Position numbers and translations under genes: made by a program. The notes beneath the pieces are model-generated. The model saw nothing but the letters and a program-made list of their open reading frames with translations, did no database searches and was not told the DNA's origin. A stretch of 17,578 nt of DNA from Acidobacteriota bacterium (GTDB taxonomy: Bacteria; Acidobacteriota; Terriglobia; Terriglobales; Acidobacteriaceae): positions 1-17,578 of the forward strand of contig JAJXZK010000133.1 in assembly GCA_021780095.1 (NCBI GenBank), written 5' to 3'. Position 1 is the stretch's first letter; each line of letters starts with the position of its first letter. Below, one piece after another: positions 7,681 through 17,462 of this stretch.

Positions 7681-8826
7681 GTGAGCGCACCGATTCCTCC
7701 TTGGGAGCCACTATCAGAAGCGGTGCTCGCGGATCAGCGCGGCACCTACGATCGCATGCGCGCCGTGTGCCCGATGGCGGAGTCGCCGCGTGGTGTCACG
7801 CTATTCAGACATGCCGACGTGGTCACAGCAGCGACCAGCCCCTCCACGTTTTCCTCGGCTGTATCCAGCCATCGAATGGTGCCCAACTCCCTGGACCCAC
7901 CGGAGCACTCTGCTTTTCGGTTGGCGATCGACCCTTTCTTCACGCCCGATCGCATGGAAGCGCTGGAGCCGCGGGTTCGGAGGATCGCCCACGAAATTAT
8001 TACTACGCTCCCGCGTGGTGCTACTGTGGATGCGGTCACTGACATCGGGTACCCACTTGCGGTGCGCGCACAGGCCGACTGGCTTGGGTGGCAGGGCATT
8101 GAAGACGAACTTCTCGCGTGGATGGCTGAGAACCATGCAGCCACCCGATCACGGGACCGATCACGGGCGGTCGCGGTAGCCGCCGCGTTCGACGAGATTG
8201 TCCTGGCACAGGTGCAGCGCCGGCGGCAGATGGGCAGTGCCGCTCCGAAGGATCCTACAACCGAATTGCTCGCGGTCACCGTCAATGGAGAGCTGTTGCC
8301 GGATGCCGATATCGTGTCGATTCTTCGCAACTGGACCGCGGGGGACCTCGGTTCCATGGCGACAGCGGTTGGTGTCGTCCTCTATTTCTTGGCGGCGAAC
8401 CCAGAGGTGCAGGAGGCGCTTCGGGCAGACGACGGCAATCTGGCTGCCGCGATCGAAGAGATGTTGCGTATCGACGACCCGTTCCTGGTCAGCCGTCGCG
8501 TAACGACGGATACGATTCGCCTCGCCGGATTTGTGCTCGAGCCGGGCACGCGAATCTATCTGAACTGGACGTCGGCGAATCGCGACGAGTCGGTGTTCGG
8601 GGATCCCAATGCTTATCGGCCTGAGGAACACGCGGAGCATAACCTGGTTTATGGCGCCGGCATCCATGTTTGCCCGGGTCGTCCGCTGGCAACGATGGAA
8701 CTGGTGGTGGCTGTACAGACGCTGCTGGGCATGACAGCTCGTTTTGAATTAGCAGCCGACGCGCAACCGATCCGAGAAACCTACCCGCTCGGCGGTTGGC
8801 GGCTGGTGCCTCTGCGACTGCATTGA
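7681..8826 (+). CDS. Cytochrome P450 with atypical I-helix
   Basis: 381 aa from GTG 7681; an in-frame TTG at 7645 would add 12 residues rich in Arg/Asp that do not look like a P450 N-terminus. It is a soluble bacterial-type P450. The heme-thiolate loop is YGAGIHVCPG (Cys331), with the leading Phe of the consensus replaced by Tyr. The K-helix ExxR is E260-M-L-R263. A substrate-side SRR follows, and the AYRPEEHAEH meander matches the family. The I-helix reads AGDLGS (220-225), where typical enzymes have AGx[DE]TT, so the acid-alcohol pair that protonates the bound oxygen is missing. No ferredoxin or reductase gene is adjacent, so the electron source and substrate are unknown. The leader 7497-7680 separates it from the divergent methyltransferase and contains no clear promoter. 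Confidence 0.9.
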   Translation: MSAPIPPWEPLSEAVLADQRGTYDRMRAVCPMAESPRGVTLFRHADVVTAATSPSTFSSAVSSHRMVPNSLDPPEHSAFRLAIDPFFTPDRMEALEPRVRRIAHEIITTLPRGATVDAVTDIGYPLAVRAQADWLGWQGIEDELLAWMAENHAATRSRDRSRAVAVAAAFDEIVLAQVQRRRQMGSAAPKDPTTELLAVTVNGELLPDADIVSILRNWTAGDLGSMATAVGVVLYFLAANPEVQEALRADDGNLAAAIEEMLRIDDPFLVSRRVTTDTIRLAGFVLEPGTRIYLNWTSANRDESVFGDPNAYRPEEHAEHNLVYGAGIHVCPGRPLATMELVVAVQTLLGMTARFELAADAQPIRETYPLGGWRLVPLRLH

Positions 8827-8900
8827 GGGAACAAACTGAGCAACTTGTCCACGCGCCGAAGATGAGGCAAACTCTCGTGCAGACTTTCACGTGCGGACAA

Positions 8901-8929
8901 GGACACATTTCCTTAAGGTTATAATGTCC
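8901..8929 (+). promoter_or_regulatory. TATAAT promoter element overlapped by dyad symmetry
   Basis: A perfect TATAAT is at 8920-8925, about 114 nt before the serine hydrolase start. No good -35 is found; GACA-containing hexamers sit 14 or 20 nt upstream. The -10 is embedded in an imperfect palindrome: left arm GGACACATT (8901-8909), centre CCTTAAGG (8911-8918), right arm AATGTCC (8923-8929), all symmetric around about 8915. This layout resembles an operator that would block RNA polymerase. The remainder of 8827-9038 shows no gene. Confidence 0.4.
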
Positions 8930-9038
8930 GATAACATGTATTCTGTAATATTGTTTGAGCCCGCCTTAACTCTTGCGTTGCCAGCCGCTTCGCGCTGGAA
9001 ACTGCTAGGCTAAGTTGAAGGTCGGATCGTTCCCTGCC

Positions 9039-10166
9039 ATGTCTGGTTTCCCTATTGCAACGTCCGTGCTGGCCCATGCGATTCACCAGCAGGTCTTTCC
9101 CGGAGCGGCTTTCGGAGTGCTGCGCCCCCACGAACCGTCCGCCATCGAATCCATCGGCGGGTTTACCTACCAGCCGGAATCGCCCCGCGTACAGACCGAC
9201 ACCATCTTTGACATGGCGAGCGTCAGCAAAGCGATGGCGACCACTTCCATGGCAATGCTTCTATTGGAACGTGGGCTGCTGGATCTGGACGAACCTCTAG
9301 CCCGGCGAGTTCCCAAATTTCTGGAGGTCGGGTCGGATGCTGAAAACTTTGCAGCACTTCGATCCACCATAACGCCGCGAATGCTCCTGGCACATTGTTC
9401 GGGTCTGCCCGCCTACGCGCCTCTGTATAAGACCTGTGCCACCGCAACCGAGTTGCTCGAAGCGTGCCTGCAGATGCCTCTCGAGGCGCCCCCGGGCACG
9501 CAAGCGGTCTATTCCGATATCGGATTCATCCTGCTCGGCCATCTGCTGGAACAGATTGCCGGCGAGCGCCTGGACAGCTTTTGCAGACGCGAACTGTTCG
9601 CGCCTCTGGGGATGAGTTCGACGCTCTACTGCCCTCCCGCGGAAATCAGAGGTTCCATTCCTCCGACTGCTGACAAAGATAACTTCCGTGGTCGAGTTCT
9701 CCAGGGTGAAGTTCACGACGGCAATTGCTGGAAATTAGGAGGGGTCAGCGGACACGCCGGATTATTTTCGAACGTGCGCGATACACTGCTTCTGGCAGAT
9801 TGTCTGCTCCATCGCGGCCGCAACATTTTTCATCCAGAAACTATTTCAATGTTCACCACGCGACAGAAGATGCCTCCAGCTTCAGGCTGGGCTTTGGGCT
9901 GGGACACGCCGACCGCGCCTTCCTCTTCGGGAACGCTGTTCAGCGCCCACTCTGTCGGCCATCTCGGCTATACGGGAACCTCGTTATGGATTGATTTCGA
10001 CAAGCAACTGGCGATCGTTCTGCTCACCAATCGCACATATCCTGGGGACGAAGCGGCGGCATCTGAAAAGATGAAGAGCGTTCGACCCCGGTTCCACGAT
10101 GCCGTGATGCGGGAACTGGGCTGGGGTACAGCTGCGAATTCTTCCCCCGCTACCAGCGACGAATAG
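9039..10166 (+). CDS. Serine hydrolase, class C beta-lactamase fold
   Basis: 375 aa from ATG 9039; a TTG at 9015 is in frame but adds a non-conserved octapeptide. The family PF00144 motifs are present: S61-V-S-K64 (nucleophile Ser and general-base Lys), Y158-S159-D160 in place of YxN, and H308-L-G310 in place of KTG, followed by YTGTSLWIDF. No signal peptide is visible, so the enzyme is probably cytoplasmic. The family spans DD-peptidases, esterases and amidases. Its place 65 nt before murQ recalls the B. subtilis muropeptide rescue cluster, where a beta-lactamase-family protein (AmiE/YbbE) is an N-acetylmuramyl-L-alanine amidase beside murQ. An amidase role here is therefore attractive but inferred from context. 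The B. subtilis enzyme is exported, unlike this one. Confidence 0.88.
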   Translation: MSGFPIATSVLAHAIHQQVFPGAAFGVLRPHEPSAIESIGGFTYQPESPRVQTDTIFDMASVSKAMATTSMAMLLLERGLLDLDEPLARRVPKFLEVGSDAENFAALRSTITPRMLLAHCSGLPAYAPLYKTCATATELLEACLQMPLEAPPGTQAVYSDIGFILLGHLLEQIAGERLDSFCRRELFAPLGMSSTLYCPPAEIRGSIPPTADKDNFRGRVLQGEVHDGNCWKLGGVSGHAGLFSNVRDTLLLADCLLHRGRNIFHPETISMFTTRQKMPPASGWALGWDTPTAPSSSGTLFSAHSVGHLGYTGTSLWIDFDKQLAIVLLTNRTYPGDEAAASEKMKSVRPRFHDAVMRELGWGTAANSSPATSDE

Positions 10167-10231
10167 CGACTGCGCTGAGGGCGCGTGAGGCGATACAATC
10201 AAAGGAGAAGAGTCGCACCAGAGGTGGTTTT

Positions 10232-11218
10232 TTGAAGCTTATGGGAAACACAACGAACACGATCGACACACCCACCACTCGCGCTGATAGCAATGGGAAA
10301 GATTCGATCTCTCATCTGGAGACATTGACGACGGAGAGTGCGAACCTGGCATCGCAGGGCTTCGACACCAAGTCCGCACTGGAGATCGCACGCATTATTA
10401 ACCACGAAGACGCCAAGATTGCGGCTGCAATCAAGAGGGCTTTACCGGAAATTGCTGCCGTAATCGACAACGTTGCCCGATGTCTGAGGGATGGTGGACG
10501 CCTGATTTACGTGGGCGCGGGCTCCAGCGGACGTATCGCCGCCCTCGACGCATCGGAGATTCCGCCGACCTATTCGACATTGCCGCAAACTGTGCAGTAC
10601 ATCATGGCGGGAGGTCCGAAAGCACTTGCCTCCTCCATGGAAGCGAATGAAGATTCTCGCGAGTTGGGCCAGCGGGATATCGCCCGTCGCCGCCCTACCC
10701 GAAAAGACATCGTGATCGGAATTTCTGCCAGCGGCCGCACTCCGTACGTCGTCGCCGCGTTGGAGTATGCGAGAGGTCGCGGCTCGAAAACCGCAGCCGT
10801 TACCTGCAACTACAATTCTGAACTGACCAGCGTTGCCGAAGTGACTATCGTTGCCGAAGTTGGACCGGAAGTCGTTCTTGGCTCCACTCGAATGAAGGCC
10901 GGCTCCGCGCAGAAAATGATTCTGAACATGATCACCACTGGCGCAATGACCCGCCTCGGCTATGTGTACGAAAACTTGATGGTGAACGTACACATGAAAA
11001 ACTCCAAGCTGGTGGAGCGCGGGCTCCGCATTCTGAAGCAGGCTTGCAATGTCGATCAGGAGACGGCCATTCGCACCATGAAGGCGTCTGGAAAAAGCGT
11101 TCCTATCGCGTTGGTCATGTTGAAAGCTGGGGTCGACAAACAGGAAGCGGTTCGCAGACTGGCAAAGTCGGACGGAAATGTGCGCCGCGCGATTGAAGAC
11201 ACCACCCTGGAGCTATAG
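10232..11218 (+). CDS. murQ: N-acetylmuramic acid 6-phosphate etherase
   Basis: 328 aa. MurQ cleaves the D-lactyl ether of MurNAc-6-phosphate to GlcNAc-6-phosphate and lactate, a cytoplasmic step in cell-wall recycling. It is a SIS-domain protein. The signature VGAGSSGRIAALDASEIPPT (about 94-113) binds the sugar phosphate, and Glu109 in it aligns with the E. coli catalytic Glu83. Glu140 (ANEDS), 31 residues later, matches E. coli Glu114. GISASGRTPYVVAAL (about 163-177) and KAGSAQKMILNM (about 222-233) complete the family pattern. The C-terminus (about 260-328) is the usual helical UBA-like end. I chose TTG 10232 because GAGGT (10221-10225) lies 6 nt upstream; ATG 10241, three codons later, is an alternative but is 15 nt from that site. 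The length is normal, or slightly long at the N-terminus. Confidence 0.95.
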   Translation: MKLMGNTTNTIDTPTTRADSNGKDSISHLETLTTESANLASQGFDTKSALEIARIINHEDAKIAAAIKRALPEIAAVIDNVARCLRDGGRLIYVGAGSSGRIAALDASEIPPTYSTLPQTVQYIMAGGPKALASSMEANEDSRELGQRDIARRRPTRKDIVIGISASGRTPYVVAALEYARGRGSKTAAVTCNYNSELTSVAEVTIVAEVGPEVVLGSTRMKAGSAQKMILNMITTGAMTRLGYVYENLMVNVHMKNSKLVERGLRILKQACNVDQETAIRTMKASGKSVPIALVMLKAGVDKQEAVRRLAKSDGNVRRAIEDTTLEL

Positions 11219-11290
11219 CGCCGCAAAGCGTGAGTTGACGCGGCTGATACCCCGCGCTGCAAACAGGAAAATGCATGGTTAGATGGATCC

Positions 11291-12595
11291 ATGGATAAGT
11301 TTGTCATTCGCGGTGGCACACCGCTTCGAGGCACAATCCGCATCAGCGGAGCCAAGAACTCGGCTCTGCCTTGCATGGCCGCCGCAATCCTGACAGAAGA
11401 TGAAGTCACCCTGGAAAATATTCCAGACGTGCGCGACATTGAAACCGAACGCAAGCTGCTTGTTTCCATGGGCGCTGAGGTCGAATTGGGCTACGGGCGC
11501 GCCCATCACCGAACGCGCATTCGTTGCGCCTCGCTCGATCCGGTTGCGAAATACGAAATCGTCAAAACCATGCGCGCATCCTCGCTGGTACTGGGCCCTC
11601 TGGTCGCCCGCACTGGTATGGCTCGCGTGGCCATGCCCGGCGGTTGCGCCATTGGTGGACGTCCGATCGATCTGCACATTAAAGCGCTGCACGCCATGGG
11701 CGCGGAAATCACCCAGGAGCACGGGTATCTGGAAGCCCGCGCAAAACGCCTGCATGGCGCGCACATCGTATTCGACAAGATCACCGTGACTGGAACGGAA
11801 GATTTGCTGATGGCTGCCGTGCTTGCCGACGGCGAGACCTGCATGGAAAATTGCGCGTGTGAGCCAGAAGTTACGGACCTGGCAAAAATGTTGACCTCCA
11901 TGGGTGCACGGATTGAAGGTGCAGGAACAGCAACCATTCGCGTGCAAGGCGCTGAAAGATTGCACGGCGCGAAACATCGCATTCATCCCGACCGCATTGA
12001 AGCTGGTACATTTCTTGTAGCTGCAGCCATTACCGGCGGCGAGCTGACACTGACGGGTTGCAACCCGGACCATCTTTCTTCCGTCATTGAAAAGCTGCGA
12101 GAGGTTGGTGTTCAGTGCGAACTGGGGACTGATTCGATTCGCGTCCGCAATGCCGGGTCACTACGTAGCGCGAATGTTTCTACAGAAGAGTACCCCGGCT
12201 TCCCTACCGATATGCAGGCGCAATTCATGGCGTTGGCCACCCAAGCGACCGGCACATCGCTTGTCACGGAGAACATTTTTGAAAATCGCTTCATGCACGT
12301 GCAGGAATTGATTCGCATGGGCGCGAACATTCGTGTGGAAGGTCGCACCGCTGCAGTGGTCGGCAAGTCTCCGTTATCTGCCGCTGCCGTGATGGCGTCC
12401 GATCTGCGAGCATCTGCGTCGCTCGTTCTCGCGGCGCTGGTTGCGGAGGGGGAAACCATTATCGACCGCGTGTATCACATCGATCGCGGCTATGAACGCA
12501 TCGAAGAAAAACTGCGCGGCGTCGGCGCAAAGATTCGTCGCATCGGTAACGTCTTCCGCGAGAGTGAAGAGCCCGCCGCGGAAGTAACAGCCTAG
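11291..12595 (+). CDS. murA: UDP-N-acetylglucosamine 1-carboxyvinyltransferase
   Basis: 434 aa, full length for MurA. The enzyme transfers enolpyruvate from PEP to UDP-GlcNAc, the first committed step of peptidoglycan synthesis, in the cytoplasm. Residues K22-N23 (GAKNSALP) contact PEP/substrate. The loop [11 protein letters not shown] carries Cys119, the residue alkylated by fosfomycin, so this enzyme is expected to be fosfomycin-sensitive rather than a Cys-to-Asp resistant form. [13 protein letters not shown] precedes it, and a DIDRGY-like [19 protein letters not shown] closes the inside-out alpha/beta barrel. It follows murQ by 72 nt. That gap has a 5-bp GC hairpin (11239-11243 with 11252-11256) without a T-run, so cotranscription is likely. 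The product supplies the pathway into which murQ-derived GlcNAc-6-P can be returned. Confidence 0.97.
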   Translation: MDKFVIRGGTPLRGTIRISGAKNSALPCMAAAILTEDEVTLENIPDVRDIETERKLLVSMGAEVELGYGRAHHRTRIRCASLDPVAKYEIVKTMRASSLVLGPLVARTGMARVAMPGGCAIGGRPIDLHIKALHAMGAEITQEHGYLEARAKRLHGAHIVFDKITVTGTEDLLMAAVLADGETCMENCACEPEVTDLAKMLTSMGARIEGAGTATIRVQGAERLHGAKHRIHPDRIEAGTFLVAAAITGGELTLTGCNPDHLSSVIEKLREVGVQCELGTDSIRVRNAGSLRSANVSTEEYPGFPTDMQAQFMALATQATGTSLVTENIFENRFMHVQELIRMGANIRVEGRTAAVVGKSPLSAAAVMASDLRASASLVLAALVAEGETIIDRVYHIDRGYERIEEKLRGVGAKIRRIGNVFRESEEPAAEVTA

Positions 12596-12658
12596 CCACG
12601 CCGGTCTGAAGCCTGCACCGCAACAGCAGCTGATGCCGTAGACTCGCACGTCGTCGTC

Positions 12659-12886
12659 ATGCAAAGTTTTCTCGCTCCATTCCGATTCGTCTGGAACGCC
12701 TTGCGCGGATACTGGTTGCGCCCATGGCGAAGCCCCTATCTCCGCTGGCGTATAGAAACCTATTCCGGCATCCCGGCGGGCACCATTGATGCGGGCATCT
12801 TCTGGAAGTTTTTCTTCGCAGAAAAACGCAATCTGCTCCACTTTCTATTGTGGACGGCGAAATTGGAATCCTTCAAAATTAATTGA
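12659..12886 (+). CDS. Small aromatic-rich basic protein, unknown function
   Basis: 75 aa. I do not recognise a named family, but the ORF looks real. It is closely spaced with the following gene (stop TGA 12884-12886, next ATG 12896), and the next gene's ribosome site GAGAGGTG at 12885-12892 overlaps this stop. The sequence is rich in Trp, Phe, Arg and Leu: SPYLRWRIETYSGIPAG in the middle and FWKFFFAEKRNLLHFLLW near the C-terminus, which could be an amphipathic membrane-binding segment. There is no signal peptide and no cysteine. The composition and the tight spacing suggest a small partner of the downstream oxidoreductase, but no function can be assigned. Confidence 0.6.
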   Translation: MQSFLAPFRFVWNALRGYWLRPWRSPYLRWRIETYSGIPAGTIDAGIFWKFFFAEKRNLLHFLLWTAKLESFKIN

Positions 12887-12895
12887 GAGGTGTGA

Positions 12896-13888
12896 ATGGT
12901 TCGCTACGGCATTCTAGGATTTGGATTGCACGGCTCGAAGCGCCTTATACCAGCATTCGCCGGCGCAAAAAATTCTAGGCTAACTGGTATCTGGCGTAGA
13001 AACCTCGATAAAGCCAAGGCCAACGCCGACGATCACGGCATTGAAACCGTCTTCGCCACAGCGGAAGAGTTGTGTGCTTCTCCGCAGATTGACGCCGTAT
13101 TTGTCACGTCGCCCGACGCCCTCCACATGCGCGATAGCCTGCTGGCCATGTCCCACAAAAAAGCTGTGTTGTGCGAAAAGCCCCTGGCAATGAGCGCTCA
13201 GGAAGTGGAACAGATGCTGGCGGCGGCGAAACAAGCAAACGTTCAGTTTGGAGTGGCGCAGAATTTTCGCTACAACCGCAGCGTCGACTTAATTCGCGAA
13301 TGGGTGCATGCGGGCAGAATCGGCAAGCCTGTCTTCGCGACATCCCATTTTTATTTTCAGAGTGCGGAAAGCCAGCGTGAGTGGATTTACGATCCTTCCC
13401 TCGCGCGCGGCGGCCCTATCGGAGATGTCGGAATACACTGTCTGGACGTACTGCGCTATATCCTGCAGGACGAGATGACGTCCGTGACCACTCTTGCCCA
13501 TCGTGACGCAAAATCTGGCGGCGTCGAAGCCAGCGCCGCGCTCTCCGTGGATTTTGGCAGCGGAGCGATCGGATCCATCCTGGTCAGCTTTCGTTCGCCC
13601 TACCGCTCGCTGGTCGAAATTGTCGGCGAAACCGGCGTGATCCGCAGTGAGAATGGCCTGACCGTTACAGGCATGGTCGATGTGCAGTTGTTGCAAAGCG
13701 GGAAGATTCTCGACAGCAAGCAAGTCACGAACGCAGACGGTTATTGCCGAATGCTGGATGGATTCAGTGATGCGGTTGAAGGTCGCGGAAGCTATCGCGC
13801 GCCTGGTGAAGACGGTCTGAACAATCAGCGTGTCATGGATGCCGCGTACGTCAGCTGGCAATCGGGTCGAAAAGAAGTTATTTCGTAG
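12896..13888 (+). CDS. Gfo/Idh/MocA-family NAD(P)-dependent oxidoreductase
   Basis: 330 aa. The N-terminal Rossmann domain starts GILGFGLHGSKRL (GxGxxG-type, about residues 5-17). CEKPLAMS at 93-100 holds the E94-K95-P96 triad, whose Lys contacts nicotinamide and substrate. The substrate domain has GGPIGDVGIHCLDVLRY with Asp177 and His181 in the usual catalytic positions. Such enzymes oxidise or reduce sugars, inositols or sugar nucleotides with NAD(P). The strong ribosome site GAGAGGTG (12885-12892) sits in the end of the 75-aa gene, so the pair is probably coupled. The substrate cannot be told from the sequence. Its stop overlaps the convergent EamA gene by 11 bp. Confidence 0.93.
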   Translation: MVRYGILGFGLHGSKRLIPAFAGAKNSRLTGIWRRNLDKAKANADDHGIETVFATAEELCASPQIDAVFVTSPDALHMRDSLLAMSHKKAVLCEKPLAMSAQEVEQMLAAAKQANVQFGVAQNFRYNRSVDLIREWVHAGRIGKPVFATSHFYFQSAESQREWIYDPSLARGGPIGDVGIHCLDVLRYILQDEMTSVTTLAHRDAKSGGVEASAALSVDFGSGAIGSILVSFRSPYRSLVEIVGETGVIRSENGLTVTGMVDVQLLQSGKILDSKQVTNADGYCRMLDGFSDAVEGRGSYRAPGEDGLNNQRVMDAAYVSWQSGRKEVIS

Positions 13889-14798
13889 TGTTGGGCAGAT
13901 TCCTATCCAAGCGGAGTTCAATTTCCTGTTCATCACCGCGGCGCGCCCGCATCACAAAGACGATACTCCCCAGCACTACCCCGGCGCCGGCAGCCATGGT
14001 CCAAGGTACAGGCTCCATCATAAAAAGCGCGCCCTCGGCCACCGCAAGTACGGGAACAACCAACTGCAGACTTGTCAGCTGGTAGGCTTCAATGCGCTGC
14101 AGTAGCCAATAATACAACGTGAAACTCAGCGCGCTCGCGAAGACGCTCAGGAACACCAGTGCAATGATCGCCGGAGTACTCCACGTCGAAGTTTGATCGC
14201 GCTCGAATACCATGCTGGCGAGTGCGAGCCAGATTCCTCCCAGAAAAAACTGAATCGCGGTGCTGACAAATGGATGCACTCCAGCCAAGGCTTCCTTCGC
14301 GTAGACCGAGGACGCCGCGTACATTGTTACCGCCAGCAACACGGCAATCGCCCCGACGGCTTGCCATCGCGACACTGAAATGGCGCCGGACATCACCAAT
14401 CCCAGTCCCCCCAGGCCGACGATCATGGCTTCCCACGCCCGCCGCGGAACCGTACGCCCTGCCATCCACGGAGTCAGGCATGCCGTCATTAGGGGCATCG
14501 CCCCGAAGATTAGCGCCGTCAATCCAGACGAAAGTCGCTGCTCCGACCAGAATGTCAACGCCGATGGCACGGCAATCATGCTTAGGCTTAGCAGCAGCGT
14601 GGCGTGTAGTCCGCGACCAGTCGGCCACGGCAGGCGCTTCCATTGAATGATCGGTAACAAAACTACAGAAGCAAGCAAAAAACGCAGCGATGCGCTGTGC
14701 ATCGGCGGAACAGCGATAACAAGAACGCGAATCGCCATCCATGTGCTGCCCCAGATGACGGACAGGGCGATCAGACCGAGAATGATGCGAGGCTTCAT
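13878..14798 (-). CDS. EamA/DMT-family membrane transporter
   Basis: 306 aa from ATG 14796-14798, which gives the standard family opening MKPRIILGLIALSVIWGSTW. An in-frame ATG at 14826-14828 would add ten residues but lies right at the base of the pnp terminator hairpin. Neither start has a clear ribosome site. About ten hydrophobic helices arranged as two EamA repeats are visible. The family opening motif WGSTWMAIR is present, with ALTFWSEQRLSSGLTALIFG in repeat 1 and SALSFTLYYWLLQRIEAYQ in repeat 2. EamA proteins are inner-membrane exporters or importers of amino acids and other metabolites; the solute is not predictable. It follows pnp on the same strand beyond a terminator, so it is either read through or has its own promoter inside pnp. 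Confidence 0.9.
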   Translation of the reverse strand: MKPRIILGLIALSVIWGSTWMAIRVLVIAVPPMHSASLRFLLASVVLLPIIQWKRLPWPTGRGLHATLLLSLSMIAVPSALTFWSEQRLSSGLTALIFGAMPLMTACLTPWMAGRTVPRRAWEAMIVGLGGLGLVMSGAISVSRWQAVGAIAVLLAVTMYAASSVYAKEALAGVHPFVSTAIQFFLGGIWLALASMVFERDQTSTWSTPAIIALVFLSVFASALSFTLYYWLLQRIEAYQLTSLQLVVPVLAVAEGALFMMEPVPWTMAAGAGVVLGSIVFVMRARRGDEQEIELRLDRNLPNTTK

Positions 14799-14828
14799 GC
14801 GAAGTGAATAGCTAAAAGTCCCAGACAT

Positions 14829-14866
14829 AGAAAAGCGGACTGCTTCATTACCACAGCCCGCTTCTC
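14829..14866 (-). terminator. Intrinsic terminator of pnp
   Basis: On the minus strand, 16 nt after the pnp stop codon, arms 14866-14854 and 14842-14830 form a 13-bp stem with two G-U wobbles and an 11-nt loop. The 3' arm ends in a short T-rich run (CTTTTCT). The T-run is partly inside the stem, so termination may be incomplete, letting some transcription reach the EamA gene. Confidence 0.65.
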
Positions 14867-14882
14867 AATCATCGAAATGATT

Positions 14883-17261
<2,379 letters not shown>

Positions 17262-17358
17262 AGAATCCTCAAATCTTCTTGTATAGGGGCGTGGGTGCAG
17301 ATAGGAGGTGGGAACGTGGGGAAGTTGGCAGGCGGCAATGAAAGGTGAAGGGATGTGT

Positions 17359-17397
17359 ACGCGGAAGCGGCCCAACAGAGCCAGTTCTCTTCCGCGT
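17359..17397 (-). promoter_or_regulatory. rpsO-pnp intergenic hairpin (candidate pnp leader stem)
   Basis: Perfect 9-bp arms ACGCGGAAG (17359-17367) and CTTCCGCGT (17389-17397) enclose 21 nt in which GGC and GCC can pair further. It lies in the 5' leader of pnp on the minus strand with no T-run after it. In E. coli, a stem in this same intergenic region is cut by RNase III and lets PNPase repress its own mRNA. By position this is the equivalent; function here is inferred. Confidence 0.5.
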
Positions 17398-17420
17398 CAA
17401 TGCCGCAGTGCTTGGGTTCA

Positions 17421-17453
17421 ACCACGTTCGCAAACCAGAAATCTGCGAATGGT
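17421..17453 (-). promoter_or_regulatory. Second rpsO-pnp intergenic hairpin
   Basis: Ten nt after the rpsO stop on the minus strand, arms pair ACCA with TGGT and TTCGCA (17427-17432) with TGCGAA (17444-17449), ten pairs in all with a 2-nt bulge. No T-run follows, so it may act as an mRNA 3' stabiliser or processing site for rpsO rather than as a terminator. Confidence 0.4.
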
Positions 17454-17462
17454 CGCTGCCGC

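Noticed and set aside
13869..13885. CGAAA/TTTCG hairpin at the convergent gene ends as a bidirectional terminator
   Set aside because: The stem is only 5 bp and AT-rich, and no T-run of useful length follows on either strand.
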